Assembly: GCA_012295275.1 (NCBI GenBank) | Contig: CM022671.1 | Span: 9,597,212 to 9,661,211 of the forward strand | Source: Chrysomallon squamiferum | Lineage: Eukaryota; Mollusca; Gastropoda; Neomphalida; Peltospiridae | Reading direction: 5' to 3' | Length of the DNA: 64,000 nucleotides | In this document: positions 48,836-60,800 of the stretch, in pieces | Numbering within the stretch: the stretch's first letter is position 1 | How the letters are laid out: every line of letters starts with the position of its first letter | Notes under the pieces: generated by a model | The model's database searches: none | Told to the model about the DNA's origin: nothing | The model's input: the letters and a program-made list of their open reading frames with translations, nothing else | Translations under genes and position numbers: made by a program

Positions 48836-50884
48836 CGTGCAGTTATCTTGATTCATTTTCTTATGAATTTCATTTTGAATTTTTTTTTTTTATCGGATAT
48901 ATCTTTATTTAAACAAGAATTAAAAATACAGAGATTATGAAGTAACATTTTACATCCTACAAACACAAACATACACACATACACATAAACAACAATACAT
49001 ATTTTACCATGTTCTCTTTCTGTATATTTTCTGCTTCCAGCCTGTGAGATATTTTCCATCAAACACAAACTCTACTTTCTTCCAGCTTGTGACAGGGAAG
49101 TCCTGTAAGAAAATAATGTTTAGATACCGAATTTTAATTTAAAAAAACAAAAAAAATAAAAATCTTACTAAGAAGAATAAATAAACCCAACTGAAAGAAA
49201 TTAGGTATAAATAAATAGAAATGGAATTAATAATAATAATAATAATAAAATTAACTGGTTAAAATACAATGTTTAAAGCTTTTTAAACTACAGAAAAATA
49301 AATGAATTAAAATATATAAAAAGTAATAATAGTGATTCAGTTTAAGTTAAAAAATGATATATAAACAGAAAAAGACTTTTTGACTTATAAAAAAATAGTA
49401 CTAAATAAAATAAGAAAGTTAAAAAAGGGTTAACTTAGTAAATATATGATTTAAAAAAAATGTTATAAAACAAAAATAAATAAAAAATAATGAAGTAGTC
49501 TTAGTAGATGATAAATTAATAGAAAAATCTTAAGAAAGAAATAAAAAAGAATAAATAAATAAATCTTTCTACTCGTGTGTATGTGTGTATATATTTATAA
49601 TGTCTTACCGGCTATGATAACCTTTATCATAAGTCTGTAACATACATGCACAGATAATAAAAATACTTTTATTTAAATTCTAAATCTCTAATTATACTGT
49701 ATGTAGCTATTGACTCCCATTGAGATAATGAGAGAGGAAACTAAACTATTATTATTATTATTATTATTACTATTGTTATTATTACTTCTTTTTATTATCA
49801 GAAAGATGGTTTCATATGCACCTTCTCATGGTTAGTGAACGTTTGACTGTGGATGAGATAGAATATAATTCAGTGTATGTAATGTTAGTATAGGTCTTAA
49901 CAGTTATCATATATGATGTCTGCATATGCATACACACACACAAACACAAAATATTACCTTATGAAGGAACCCCCCACACTTAGTATAAATAAATAGAGAG
50001 AGAGAGAGAGAGAAATTCATACATAGATCAATAGACAGGTAGGGTCTGATAAACTGAGACGGAGCTTTATTTATCAATAGTCAGAGAGAAAGATACACAG
50101 AAAAGAGAGAGAGTTAATAATAAACTATCATGGACAATATTTTAAAACTGTATGGTTAAGATGTAAGAATATAACTTAATAAGAAATATTTTTTATGACT
50201 TATTTTAATTAAATTTCCTCAAAGAAATAAAAGACAGATTTGTTATCATTGCAGTAAAATTACAAAGACAGTTCTATCAACAAATGGTTTTTCTTTATTT
50301 GTTTAAGGATAATTAACTTTTTCTGCCTCTCTAGAAATTAGTGTCAGAATGGGTACACTCATAATAATAGTAAAAAGAAATATAAATAAAAATAAGAATA
50401 ACTGAAAATGTGAAAGAAAAATATTTTAATTTATTCATGAGAAGCAAACCAGTTTCTACTATTCTTGTAACTGAATTGTGAGATACAGGAATTGTATATT
50501 ATACAATAAAACGTATAAAAAGGAAAAAAATCACTTACGAGAACAGTGTAGGAAACCCTATCAAAAAAACAAAGAAGAAAAAAAGAGGAAAATAACCAAC
50601 ACATGTATTCTTGACCATTGTAAAGCAATGAAAAGTTGACACTGTTGAAGAAAATTGAAATGGACATTTAAGCAAATGAACAAATACAAAATGGATAAAT
50701 GGCTGAACTGCTAAATATTAATTTTTCTGACTTGTAAAACTCAAATATTTTAAATATTTCATTAAAATGTATGAAAAGAGGTCCTACAGGCATATTTTAC
50801 TCATGTTGCTGAAAGCTTCACTGAATATCAAGCAACATGGATTGGTCTTGTAGATTCTAGGAAATAAATTGACTTTTTTTCCAG
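48836..50884. other. AT-rich DNA, no gene seen
   Basis: Short AAT/AAAT, ATT (49,747-49,770) and GA (49,996-50,012) runs only. The open frame at 50,431-50,667 on the minus strand is hydrophobic and AT-driven. Confidence 0.5.
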
Positions 50885-50968
50885 CCACCGTCTTGTAGAG
50901 TATTGAAGACAATGAATAACAGCAAAGCAAGAAAACAGGATAAGCACAAGCTTAGGATGATACTGAAA
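50885..50968 (+). CDS. Putative 28-codon basic exon, orphan
   Basis: A strong acceptor (TTGACTTTTTTTTCCAG) and a GTAGGA donor bound 84 bases, phase 0 in and out, reading PPSCRVLKTMNNSKARKQ then DKHKLRMILK. It is very lysine/arginine rich. No partner exon was found; a vaguely similar KIRITIK stretch lies at about 28,750 in the other copy of the duplicated segment. Confidence 0.3.
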
Positions 50969-51849
50969 GTAGGAGAAATCATGATTATGAGGATGGTATA
51001 TAAAGAGACTGAGAAAGAAAACTTCATGAAGACTAACTGCCAGGAGAAGATATAAAACTTAGAGAGAACATTCTGTAAAGAGGCAGCATTATAAAGATGA
51101 TTGTTGTATCATGCATTTTGTTTGACATTCATCATTCCAGGTTAGATATGGTGTCAGGACACCAACCAGGAACCAGTACCCAAACTAACCTGTGGACTGA
51201 AAAAAGTACTGTTAAAAAAAAAAATAATTAAAGAATGTGTATAATTGTGTTATCTGAATTTTAACAAAATTGAGGAGGTCTAGCATATGAAATTTTGCTA
51301 TGATTGCTATGAATGCCAATCTTTAATTTTCTATGAAGTATTGCATATAGGGAAAATATTGATCACAAAATCTGTATGAACAATTTCCCATTCCCTTGTT
51401 TATTATCATATTACCTTTTTCACTAAATATGTTTCCACAGGGCTACTAAACACAAGAAAGTACCAAAAAAATTCTAAAAAAATTCACCTAGGAAAGCCAT
51501 TACATCAAGTAAGAAATCTTACTGTAAGCAAGAAAATATAAAATAAAACAAAATAAAAAATGTGTTAATGACAGTAATATATAAATGTGTATATCACTGG
51601 TTTCAGTATGATCATATAGAAAAGAAATGTCTACAATGTCACTTTACAGACATGTTCCCAAATGTAAATATTGTTCTTATAATAATTATCTAAAATTTCA
51701 GTGTCCTCTTTAACGATTTTCAGGGATAAAGAAGAACCTACATCTTTAGTTATCAGTGGAAGGAAAACAATTTAATGAAAGATAACATAGGAATGATCTA
51801 CATTAATTAACAATTTTGACAAACAAGATTTTTCTGGCACTCATTTCAT

Positions 51850-52150
51850 CAAAGAGAAAATGACACTCAACTTGTCAGTATAACCATTGTGACTCTAGAA
51901 GCCTTTTGTCCACCTGCAGTCTTAATACAGTGTAAATTATCCACAGATACTCATATTTTCCTGTAATAAATAATCAATAAATTGTGGAAAAGAAATAATA
52001 ATAACACACACAATTCCTTTGTTGTTATTAAAGTTAAAAAAAATATGTTTATCACTTAACCTGTTCTATAATTCTCGATTTACATTGATTCTACATTCTC
52101 TCATATTAACTGCACTCCTTATAAACATCATTATCTTTTTTTCAAAAATA
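51850..52150. repeat. Second copy of the 29.7-30.2-kb segment
   Basis: Diverged collinear match to 29,741-30,050 in the same orientation (see that entry). The surrounding 50,969-52,200 has no gene. Confidence 0.6.
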
Positions 52151-52205
52151 AAGATGAAATATTTACTCTATTTACATGGCATTACTTGATTTTAATAACC
52201 TTTTC

Positions 52206-52435
52206 TGCAATATCACCTTTTCTTTTTCTCATTATTATATACACCTGCAATATCACCTTTTCTTTTTCTAATTGTTATATACACCTGCAATACCACCTTT
52301 TCTTTTTCTAATTGTTATATACACCTGCAATATCATCTTTTCTTTGTTTAATTGTTACATACACCTGCAATATCATCTTTTCTTTTTCTGATTGTTATAT
52401 ACACCTGCAATATCACCTTTTCTTTATTCAATACA
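52206..52435. repeat. 40-bp minisatellite, about 5.7 copies
   Basis: Unit CTGCAATATCACCTTTTCTT plus TTTCTAATTGTTATATACAC, with few substitutions, so a recent expansion. 52,436-53,260 is AT-rich with no gene. Confidence 0.95.
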
Positions 52436-53260
52436 ATATGTGGGGTAAGTAACAGAAAACAACATTGCACCTTTTATTAAACTAAATTTTAATAACCTTT
52501 AAATTTTCTTTTGATATATTTTATTAAAAACAGCATTAACTTGATATTTTAGTAAGATAAATAATTTTCAGCAGATAACATGAACCTTTCTGACTTTTCC
52601 TATTACTAATGGAAAAATATATCAATTAATTTTCTGAAAGTAAAAATTTCTACTATAAAATAAGAATATGGTTACTAAGATATTCAGTTTTGCACCTGAT
52701 AAAAAGAAATAGCGGAGAAGTCTGGGAAAAGGGAAACTTATTAATGTATTTTCACTCGGTCATTCTGTATTTTCTGTGGTATCGATAATATTTATCTATT
52801 ATTATTATTATATTCAGAGGTGATCTAATGCAATGAAATATTAATTTTAGAGTAAACTACATAAATTCAAGACATTTTAAATTTGTTTTGATAATGACGT
52901 TTAAAAATATCAGTGTTAAATAGCAGTACTGTTATAAGATTAAGGTAATTTTCGCTCAGTGTCTCAATTTATTCGTGTAAACTGCTGGTAGTAAATTAAA
53001 ACGTAAACTCTGTCGAGCAGTCTCTAATTATCTTCAGAAAACTACGCTCATAGAAACTAAATATGATATTTATGTCATTAATTCTCAAGTTATTAATATA
53101 AATTGCTGTTATTCCATTAAAGGAGCAGCTCAGTTTTAAAGTTATACTATTCTGTTTGTTACAAAATATTTTTAAAGTTTTGTGGAAGACGTAACATTTA
53201 TCCTAATAAAAATACCAATATTGTGTAATTTATATCATGTAATAGTGAATAACTAAAAAT

Positions 53261-53430
53261 TGTTATGTTTTAACATTAAAACATAAAGTTCATTTCAATT
53301 TCCAATTTATTTCGTTTCAAAAATTGCTACGTACAAAACTGACGCACAATCCCGGTGACTTCATATAATACTATCTCCCTTGTTCCGGTTCCCTTAAACA
53401 TTGTAAACTGTAACAGTTTTAACTATAACA
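53261..53430 (-). repeat. 3' LTR of gypsy element (170 bp)
   Basis: Starts TGTTATGTTTTAACATT and ends AACTATAACA, i.e. the TG...CA form. It matches 57,706-57,880 with scattered substitutions and small gaps. Confidence 0.92.
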
Positions 53431-53443
53431 CTTCCTCCCCTCC
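53431..53443 (-). other. Polypurine tract of gypsy element
   Basis: On the minus strand GGAGGGGAGGAAG lies directly before the 3' LTR, the expected site of plus-strand priming. Confidence 0.8.
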
Positions 53444-53749
53444 AAAATTTTCAGTTTACCCACAAATTATGTTATATGTAAAATTCTAAAATACATTTGT
53501 GTGATTTACTAATTAGTAATAATTAAACAACTGGACTTTGAACTTAAAAAATCAAATTTTCTTTTTTTTCTTTTTTTCATTGGACACCATAATAGTTCAA
53601 TTACAGTTTATCAAGTATGTTCATTGGTCACATATGGAACTTCAAATCACAAATATTATTCTTACAAAAAAAATATATAATAAAAAAATAACACTAATTC
53701 TACAATTTTTCAATGAATTCCGTATTACACAGATTCAGATTAAATCACT

Positions 53750-54790
53750 TTAAATAGTTTCTATCAGTCTTTGAGGTGTTTTTCGAGCACGTCTAGGATA
53801 TCTTGGGGTAGACGGTATTGGTAGTTGCTGTACATCGTCAACAGTATCGTCGATGGCATTAGAAGCATCCTCTACGGCATTAGAAGTAACCATTCTATTT
53901 TTGATCTCAGTCTCTTCCACCTGAACGGTTGGTTCAACAAATTCCATTTCAGACTCCGTACCAATTGCAGTCAGTTCTGGGGAAGGGTTCCTATTATCCT
54001 CCAAATGCACACATTTACGAAGTTGATCCAAATGTCTTTTACATACAAAATCTCCAACTTTCACTCTGTAGGTAACAGGCCCTAGCTGACACAGTACTTT
54101 TCCACTCAACCACTTGTCAGATCCTCTGTAGTTCTTCACTTGTACTGAATCTTCAACATTGAACACCCGTGTTTTACTTGCTTTTGGAATAGTTCTTTTT
54201 TCAACAGAGTTCTCCAAATTTGGACGCAAGATATCCAATCTCGTTCGAACACGTCTGCCAAGAAACAATTTTGATGGAGTACATTTTGTAGTACGGTGCG
54301 GAGTGTTCCGATACGCAAACAAGAATGATGAAATCTTCTGGTTCATGGTTCGTGACTCATGTTCAACTGTTTTCATTGCAGTTATGAAAGTACGAACAGC
54401 TCTTTCTGCCTCACCATTTGAACTTGGATGATATGGAGCTGATTTGATGTGTTTCACTCCATTTTTCTTAAGAAATGTTTCAAATTCCTCTGCAACAAAC
54501 ATGTCCATTATCAGAAATCAACTGCTCTGGCATTCCATAACTTGCAAAGCGAATTCTCAATGACTCTACTGCATGTGTTGCTCTGGTACTGGACATTCGA
54601 AAAACTTCCATCCATTTAGAATGTGCATCCACCGCAATCATGAACATTTCTTTCATGAATGGACCAGCAAAATCAACATGTATTCTTTGCCATGGTTTGG
54701 TGGGCCAAATCTATGCATTAGCTGTACTTTTTGGCATGACTGTTTGTTGTAGTTGGCAACACTTACACTTGTTAACTTTCTTTTCTATGT
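53750..54790 (-). pseudogene. Gypsy integrase core and C-terminal domain, frameshifted
   Basis: About 54,700-54,520 reads RIHVDFAGPFMKEMFMIAVD and AHSKWMEVF (first catalytic Asp), then LISDNGH (second Asp). A frameshift near 54,510 leads to FVAEEFETFLKKNGVKH and SSNGEAERAVRTF (catalytic Glu). The C-terminal part has RYPRRARKTPQR before the stop at 53,750. The D-D-E residues are present, but the domain is split between frames. Integrase would insert the cDNA into the genome. Confidence 0.85.
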
Positions 54791-55230
54791 CAATATCCAT
54801 GAGTCCACCACACATGCAATCTAGCCAAAGGTTTCATTCGCACAATTCCAGGAAGATTTTCATGAAGAGAATACAGAATATCTGTTCGATATTTATCGGG
54901 AATAATCACTCGCATTCCTCTGAGAAGACCGTGTTCCTCCACGGTTAAGTCATCTTTCACTCTGAAATAAGGTAACAGCTCCTGTGAAATAGAAGGCTGT
55001 TTTGGCCATCCATATATGTTATAATGTACAACCCGAGATAATACTTTGTCAACTTCAGTTGCTCTAGCAATATTTCTTGCAGTGATAGGTAATCCATTGA
55101 CTTGATTTCTCATTGCTTGCTTGTCTTCATGCCAAAACACTTTCAGATATTTCTTCAGTTTGCAGAAGTGGTAGTCGGGACAGTGCATCAGCATTTCCAT
55201 TTTTGGTAGTTTTTCTGTACTTAATGTCAA
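54790..55230 (-). pseudogene. Gypsy integrase N-terminal (H2C2) region
   Basis: Contains LRGMRVIIPDKYRTDILYSL, HENLPGIVRMKPLARLH and VWW, the lead of the integrase zinc-binding domain. The CxxC half (KCKCCQLQQ) is in another frame just after it. A frameshift near 55,140-55,230 separates it from the RNase H part. Confidence 0.8.
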
Positions 55231-55985
55231 ACTGATATGTGGCTAACTGAATAGCCCAACGCTGTAGTCGAGAAGCTGTCAGAACTGGAATATTCTTTTT
55301 ATGTCCAAGAATCATTGTCAGTCGTTTATTATCTGTGAACAAAGTAAATCTTCTACCATACAGGTACTGATGGAACTTGTGTATTCCAAAAATTATTGCC
55401 AGTGCTTCTTTCTCAATTTGGTAATACTTGCGTTCTGCTGATGTCAGAGTTCTAGAAGCATATGCTATTGGCCTATATGATCCTTCATTTCCATGTGATA
55501 TTACCGCTCCAAGACCATGCGCAGATGAATCTACTGCCAACATTACTGGTTTCATCAGGTCATAGTGGACAAGAATTTTAGATGACGCTAACAGTTTTCC
55601 CACTTTGGAAAATGCTTGCTGACAATCATCACTCCATTTCCACTCTGTGTCTTTGGTTAATAACGCTGTTAGTGGTGCCACCACTGTTGACATGTTGGGT
55701 ACAAACTTGTGATAGTAATTCACAATACCTAACCAAGATTGCAACTCACTCTTGTTCTTAGGTTCAAGCACTTTCAGAATAGCTTCAACTTTTCTTTCAG
55801 AAGGTTGAATCCCATTTTTGTTCACAATAAATGCAAAGTACTCAACTTCATCTTTCATCAATGCACATTTGGACCTTTTCAGTTGAATTCCATATTTTTC
55901 TAGGCGTTTCAAAGTTTTTCAAATGTTTCAAGTGTTCGGTGTCATCCTTTCCAGTGACTATGATGTCATCCAAAATGTAATCTAC
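55127..55985 (-). pseudogene. Gypsy RT thumb/connection and RNase H domain
   Basis: Begins at about 55,980 with KGVDYILDDIIVTGKDD, the catalytic Y-x-DD region of RT in a shifted frame. It then runs MKRLEKYGIQLKRSKC, SWLGIVNYYHKFVPN and the RNase H core: LAVDSSAHGLGAVISH, EKEALAIIFGIHKFH, YGRRFTLFTDNKRLT, and NGNADALSRLP. Most RNase H residues are kept, but the frame is broken at both ends. Confidence 0.88.
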
Positions 55986-55990
55986 ACCTT

Positions 55991-56473
55991 TTAGTACTCA
56001 GGCACTTCCAACACAGGATTTATGGTAACCTTGTAATCGCCACAAATGCGAATGGTATTGTCAGGTTTAAAAACAGGTACAATAGGAGAAGCCCATTCAG
56101 AAAAATCTACTTTTTCTAGAATTCCTTCTGCTTCAAGTCTGTGAAGTTCATCAGCAATCTTGTCCTTCAAAGCATAAGGTACTGGTCTAGCCTTGAAAAA
56201 CTTTGGAGTAGCATCCTCTTTCACTTTCAGATGAGCTCTTATGCCTTTTACTGTTCCCAACTCATTTGAAAAAACTGAATATCTACTGAACAAATCTTCA
56301 GAGTTTCCACAGGCTTTCATAATCTTAATACTGTTCCAGTCCAACTGAATGTTTTGGAACCAATTCCGTCCAAACAAAGTTGGTCCATTTCCTTTCACCA
56401 CAATTAAAGGTAAAAGTTTTTTCTGCTTTCCATATTTAACAGTCACCTCAATTTGCCCAAGGACTGGCACCAT
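55991..56473 (-). pseudogene. Gypsy RT N-terminal part (fingers), truncated
   Basis: Reads VPVLGQIEVTVKYGKQKK, GPTLFGRNWFQ, then the RT start KARPVPYALKDKIADELHR, GILEKVDFSEWASPIVPV and RICGDYKVTINPVLEVPEY. The palm segment that should follow, up to the LDD box, is missing: only about 10 bases separate VPEY from the KGVDYILDD segment. This implies a deletion of roughly 80-100 codons. Confidence 0.88.
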
Positions 56474-56883
56474 TCATCTGTATAAGTTTTCAACACAATC
56501 GATGTTGATTTCAATGGCACTGCTTTCTTCAATTTTTCATGATAAGTCTTATTAGAAATTATTGATACAGAAGCACCTGTATCTACTTCCATTTTTAATG
56601 GCACACCATTGAGTTCCAATGAAATTTGAATTTCTTTCGCTTTCGTAGATTTCACTGTGAAAATTAACTGTTCAGAATCACTGTCATTTCTTTCCATTGC
56701 AACATCTTTGTTTTCAAGAACAGTTTTTATAATTTCTGATTCAGTTTCGTTACTTCCAGATTCTTCATGAATCGCATGAATTTTTAAACCTGTTTCATAT
56801 TCAGCATTTTCAATTTCTGAATCACTGGTACCACCTTCTGATTCCGTAAAGTCCCTATCAGAATCTTGATTCACAACATTCAA
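56443..56883 (-). pseudogene. Gypsy protease region
   Basis: An acidic leader is followed by LELNGVPLKMEVDTGASVSI, containing the aspartic protease DTGAS motif, then ISNKTYHEKLKK. A frameshift near 56,460 moves the reading into the RT-bearing frame. It would cut the gag-pol polyprotein. Confidence 0.85.
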
Positions 56884-56947
56884 GTTTAGAATTTTTCTTT
56901 TTCAACTTTGGAAATTTCTTTTTTCCTTTTTCCATCTGTTTGTTTTC

Positions 56948-57620
56948 CTATCTTTCTATTTTTTTCTTTTGATTTCGACATTTTGTACTCAAATGTCCTG
57001 TTTCATTACACTTATAACAGTTTGCCTTTTTGTAAAAACATGCATCAGGATGATGATTAGTTTTACCACACCGGAAGCATTCAATGACAGAAACTTTGTG
57101 GAACTTTTCCGTTTCTGACTTCATTCCAATTTTCAGCATGTCAGTTTGTCTAGCTGCCATTTCCATACTAACAGCTATTTGCAAGGCTTTCCTCAGTGAT
57201 AAGTCATGTTCAAAGAGAAGTCTTTTCTGTATAGACTTTTCAGACAGACCACAGACCAAAATGTCTCTTAATGCGCCAGTCACAAATGCACCAAATTCAC
57301 AATGTTCTGTCAATTTTCTTAATTCGGCCAAAAATTCACTTACAGTCTCTCCGGGCTCTTATTTCCGTTGATAGCATTTGAACCGTTCCGCACTCACCAA
57401 AGGTTTTGGTTTGAGATGATTTCCTATCAAAGTTTTCAATTGTTTGTAAGTCTTACTTGCCGGTTTCTCAGGAGAAGTCAGATTTCGAATCAACCTGTAA
57501 GTCTTGGCACCACACACGGACAACAAAATGGAACATTTCTTTTCGGCACCGTCTACATCATTCGCCAGCAGATACTGTTCCAAACGTTCGATCTATTCAT
57601 CCCAATTGGAACTTTCTAGA
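56948..57620 (-). pseudogene. Gypsy gag with two zinc knuckles, one in-frame stop
   Basis: From about 57,610 the frame reads RLEQYLLANDVDGAEKKC, then KPASKTYKQLKTLIGNHL, a stop at about 57,360, and on in the same frame with EPGETVSEFLAELRKLTEH. It ends with two knuckles, CFRCGKTNHHPDAC and CYKCNETGHLSTKC (CX2CX4HX4C each). Gag coats the RNA genome. The single stop suggests relatively mild decay of this part. Confidence 0.88.
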
Positions 57621-57686
57621 TCAGACTTTTCAACTTTACGTTATTTCATAAATAGTTAATTTCAGGAAACAGTTCAACAAATGTTA

Positions 57687-57703
57687 TCCCATCCTCGTCG
57701 CCA
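57687..57703 (-). other. Primer-binding site of gypsy element
   Basis: On the minus strand TGGCGACGAGGATGGG begins two bases inside the 5' LTR, the position where a tRNA 3' end would pair. I do not assign the tRNA. Confidence 0.65.
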
Positions 57704-57705
57704 TT

Positions 57706-57880
57706 TGTTATGTTTTAACATTAAAACATAAAGTTCATTTCAGTTTCCAAACAATTTATTTCATTTCAAAAATTGCTACGAACAAAAACTGACGCACGCT
57801 CCCGGTGACTTCATATAATACTATCTCCTTTATTCCGGTTCCCTTAAACATCGTAAACTGTAACAATGTTAATTATAACA
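57706..57880 (-). repeat. 5' LTR of gypsy element (175 bp)
   Basis: TGTTATGTTTTAACATT to AATTATAACA. The two LTRs differ by more than ten substitutions or gaps, so the insertion is not very recent. Confidence 0.92.
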
Positions 57881-57889
57881 CCATTTAGA

Positions 57890-60800
57890 TACAACAGAAA
57901 TAAAAGATGGAAATGATAGAAAGAAAAGAAAGAAAGAAAGAAAAGAAAAAAGATAGAGAGATAAGAAAGAAGGAAAGAAAGAAAGAAATATTAAAACAGC
58001 TTAAAGAATGATCAAAAATGAAAAAATGAATCAAAAAAAGAAATCTAAGGAAACAGAACGAAACTAATTAAACGGAGCATTCTTTTCAGACTTTATTCAT
58101 CATAAGTGGACTGCATTGATTATCAGGATAAGAAGTTACATACTAAATTGATTTGATTACTGAGAAAGAAAACAGAGAATACTGACTGACTGAAGAAAAA
58201 ATAAATAAATAAAAGCATATGCGAAATATGTTCACTGATATATATATAATCGCCTCCCTTATGCGAGAAGTGTTCACTTCTATATTTAGAGTTACTTTCC
58301 CTATGTGAGATGTGTTCACTGGTATATTTAGAGTCGCCTCCCTTATGTGAGATGTGTTCACTTGTATTTAGAGTCACCTCCCCTATGTGATATGTGTTCA
58401 CTGGTATATTTGGAGTGGCCTCCCTTATGTGAGATGTGTTCACTGGTATTTAGAGTCACCTCCCTTATGTGAGATGTGTTCACTGGTATTTTGAGTCGCC
58501 TCCCTTATGTGAGATGTGTTCACTGGTATATTTGGAGTGGCCTCCCTTATGTGAGATGTGTTCACTGGTATTAAGAAAATAAGATAGAAAGCTCGAACAC
58601 AAAAGCTGAAATAAATAATCAGTGAGAGAAGAGTGTTTAAACTGATTAAAGTATTTCATAAATAAATAATAAAGAAATGGTAGCACGTAGAAAAAAGAAG
58701 GAAGGATGGAATGAAAGATAGGAAATAAAAGATGGAAAAGATAGAAAGAAATGAAAGAAAGGAAGATCGAAAAGAAAGAAGGAAGGACAGAAAGAAAAGA
58801 AAGAAGGAAAGAAAGAAAGGAAGAAAATATTGAAGCAGCTTAAAGAATGAACAAAAATGAATAAAAAAGAAAAGAACTAACTTAACAGAATGAAGCGTGG
58901 TACTATTTAAATGCAGCATTCTTTTAACTTTTATTCATAATAAAATATAAAATCGTATGTGGACTGCATTGATTAGCAGGATAACAATTTCCATACTGAA
59001 GAAAAAATAAATAAATAAAAGCTTATGCGAAATATGTTCACTGATATATTTAGAGTAGCCTCCCTTATGCGAGAAGTGTTCACTTCTATATTTAGAGTTA
59101 CTTTCCCTATGTGAGATGTATTCACTGGTATTTAGAGTCGCCTCCCCTATGTGACATGTGTTCACTGGTATACCTAGAGTTGCCTCCCTTATGTGAGATG
59201 TGTTCACTGGTATTTAGAGTCACCTCCCCTATGTGAGATGTGTTCACTGGTATATTTGGAGTGGCCTCCCTTATGTGAGATGTGTTCACTGGTATTAAGA
59301 AAATAAGATAGAAAACTCGAATACAAAAGCTCAACAAAATAATCAGTGAAAGCAGAGTGTTTAAACTGATTAAAGTATTTCATAAATAAATAATAAAGAA
59401 ATGGTAAAACGTAGAAAAAAGAAGGAAGGATGGAATGAAAGATAGGAAATAAAAGATGGAAAAGAGAGAAAGAAAAGAAAGAAAGAAAGATAGAAAAGAA
59501 AAAGGAAGGAAAGAAAGAAAGAAAATATTGAAACAGCTTAAAGAATGAACAAAAATGAATAAGAAAAGAAAACAAAAATCTAAGGAAACAGAACAAAGAG
59601 TGGTACTATATAAACGCAGCATTCTTTTCAGATTTTATTAATGATAAAATATAAAATGGTATGTGGACTGCATTGATTATCAGGATAAGAATTTACATAC
59701 TAAATTCATTTGATTACTGAGAAAGAAAACAGAGAATACTGACTGACTGAAGAAAAAATAAATAAATAAAAGCTTATGTGAGACGTGTTCACTGGTATTT
59801 AGAGTCACCTCCCCTATGTGATATGTGTTCACTGGTATATTTGGAGTGGCCTCCCTTATGTGAGATGTGTTCACTGGTATTTAGAGTTCCTTTCCCTATG
59901 TGAAATGTGTTCACTGGTATTTAGAGTCACCTCCCTTATGTGAGATGTGTTCACTGGTATTTTGAGTCGCCTCCCTTATGTGAGATGTGTTCACTGGTAT
60001 ATTTGGAGTGGCCTCCCTTATGTGAGATGTGTTCACTGGTATTAAGAAAATAAGATAGAAAGCTCGAACACAAAAGCTCAAATAAATAATCAGTGAGAGA
60101 AGAGTGTTTAAACTGATTAAAGTATTTCATAAATAAATAATAAAGAAATGGTAGCACGTAGAAAAAAGAAGGAAGGATGGAATGAAAGATAGGAAATAAA
60201 AGATGGAAAAGAGAGAAAGAAAACAAAGAAAGAAAGATAGAAAAGAAAGAAGGAAAGAAAGAAGGAAAGAAAATATTGAAACAGCTTAAAGAATGAACAA
60301 AAATGAATAAGAAAAGAAAACAAAAATCTAAGGAAACAGAACAAAGAGTGGTACTATATAAACGCAGCATTCTTTTCAGATTTTATTCATAATAAAATAT
60401 AAAATGGTATGTGGACTGCATTGATTATCAGGATAAGAATTTACATACTAAATTGATTTGATTACTGAGAAAGAAAACAGAGAATACTGACTGACTGAAG
60501 AAGAAATAAATAAATAAAAGCTTATGCGAAATACGTTCACTGATATATTTAGAATCGCCTCCCTTATGCGAGAAGTGTTCACTTCTATATTTAGAGTTAC
60601 TTTCCCTATGTGAGATGTGTTCACTGGTATATTTAGAGTCGCCTCCCTTATGTGAGAAGTGTTCACTTGTATTTAGACTCACCTCCCCTATGTGATATGT
60701 GTTCACTGGTATATTTGGAGTGGCCTCCCTTATGTGAGATGTGTTCACTGGTATTTAGAGTCACCTCCCTTATGTGAGATGTGTTCACTGGTATTTTGAG

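Larger units (their letters stand above)
53261..57880 (-). mobile_element. Ty3/gypsy-type LTR retrotransposon, defective (4.6 kb)
   Basis: Two LTRs, a primer-binding site, a polypurine tract, and gag, protease, RT, RNase H and integrase remnants in gypsy order on the minus strand. Defects are a gag stop, several frameshifts and loss of the RT core. The flanks (AAAAT left, CCATT right) do not form a target-site duplication. The right flank is tandem-array sequence and the left flank is not. Confidence 0.92.

Noticed and set aside
48371-48856. Cys/Val-rich 161-residue protein on the minus strand
   Set aside because: It is entirely produced by a CA-rich repeat, and all three frames are open.
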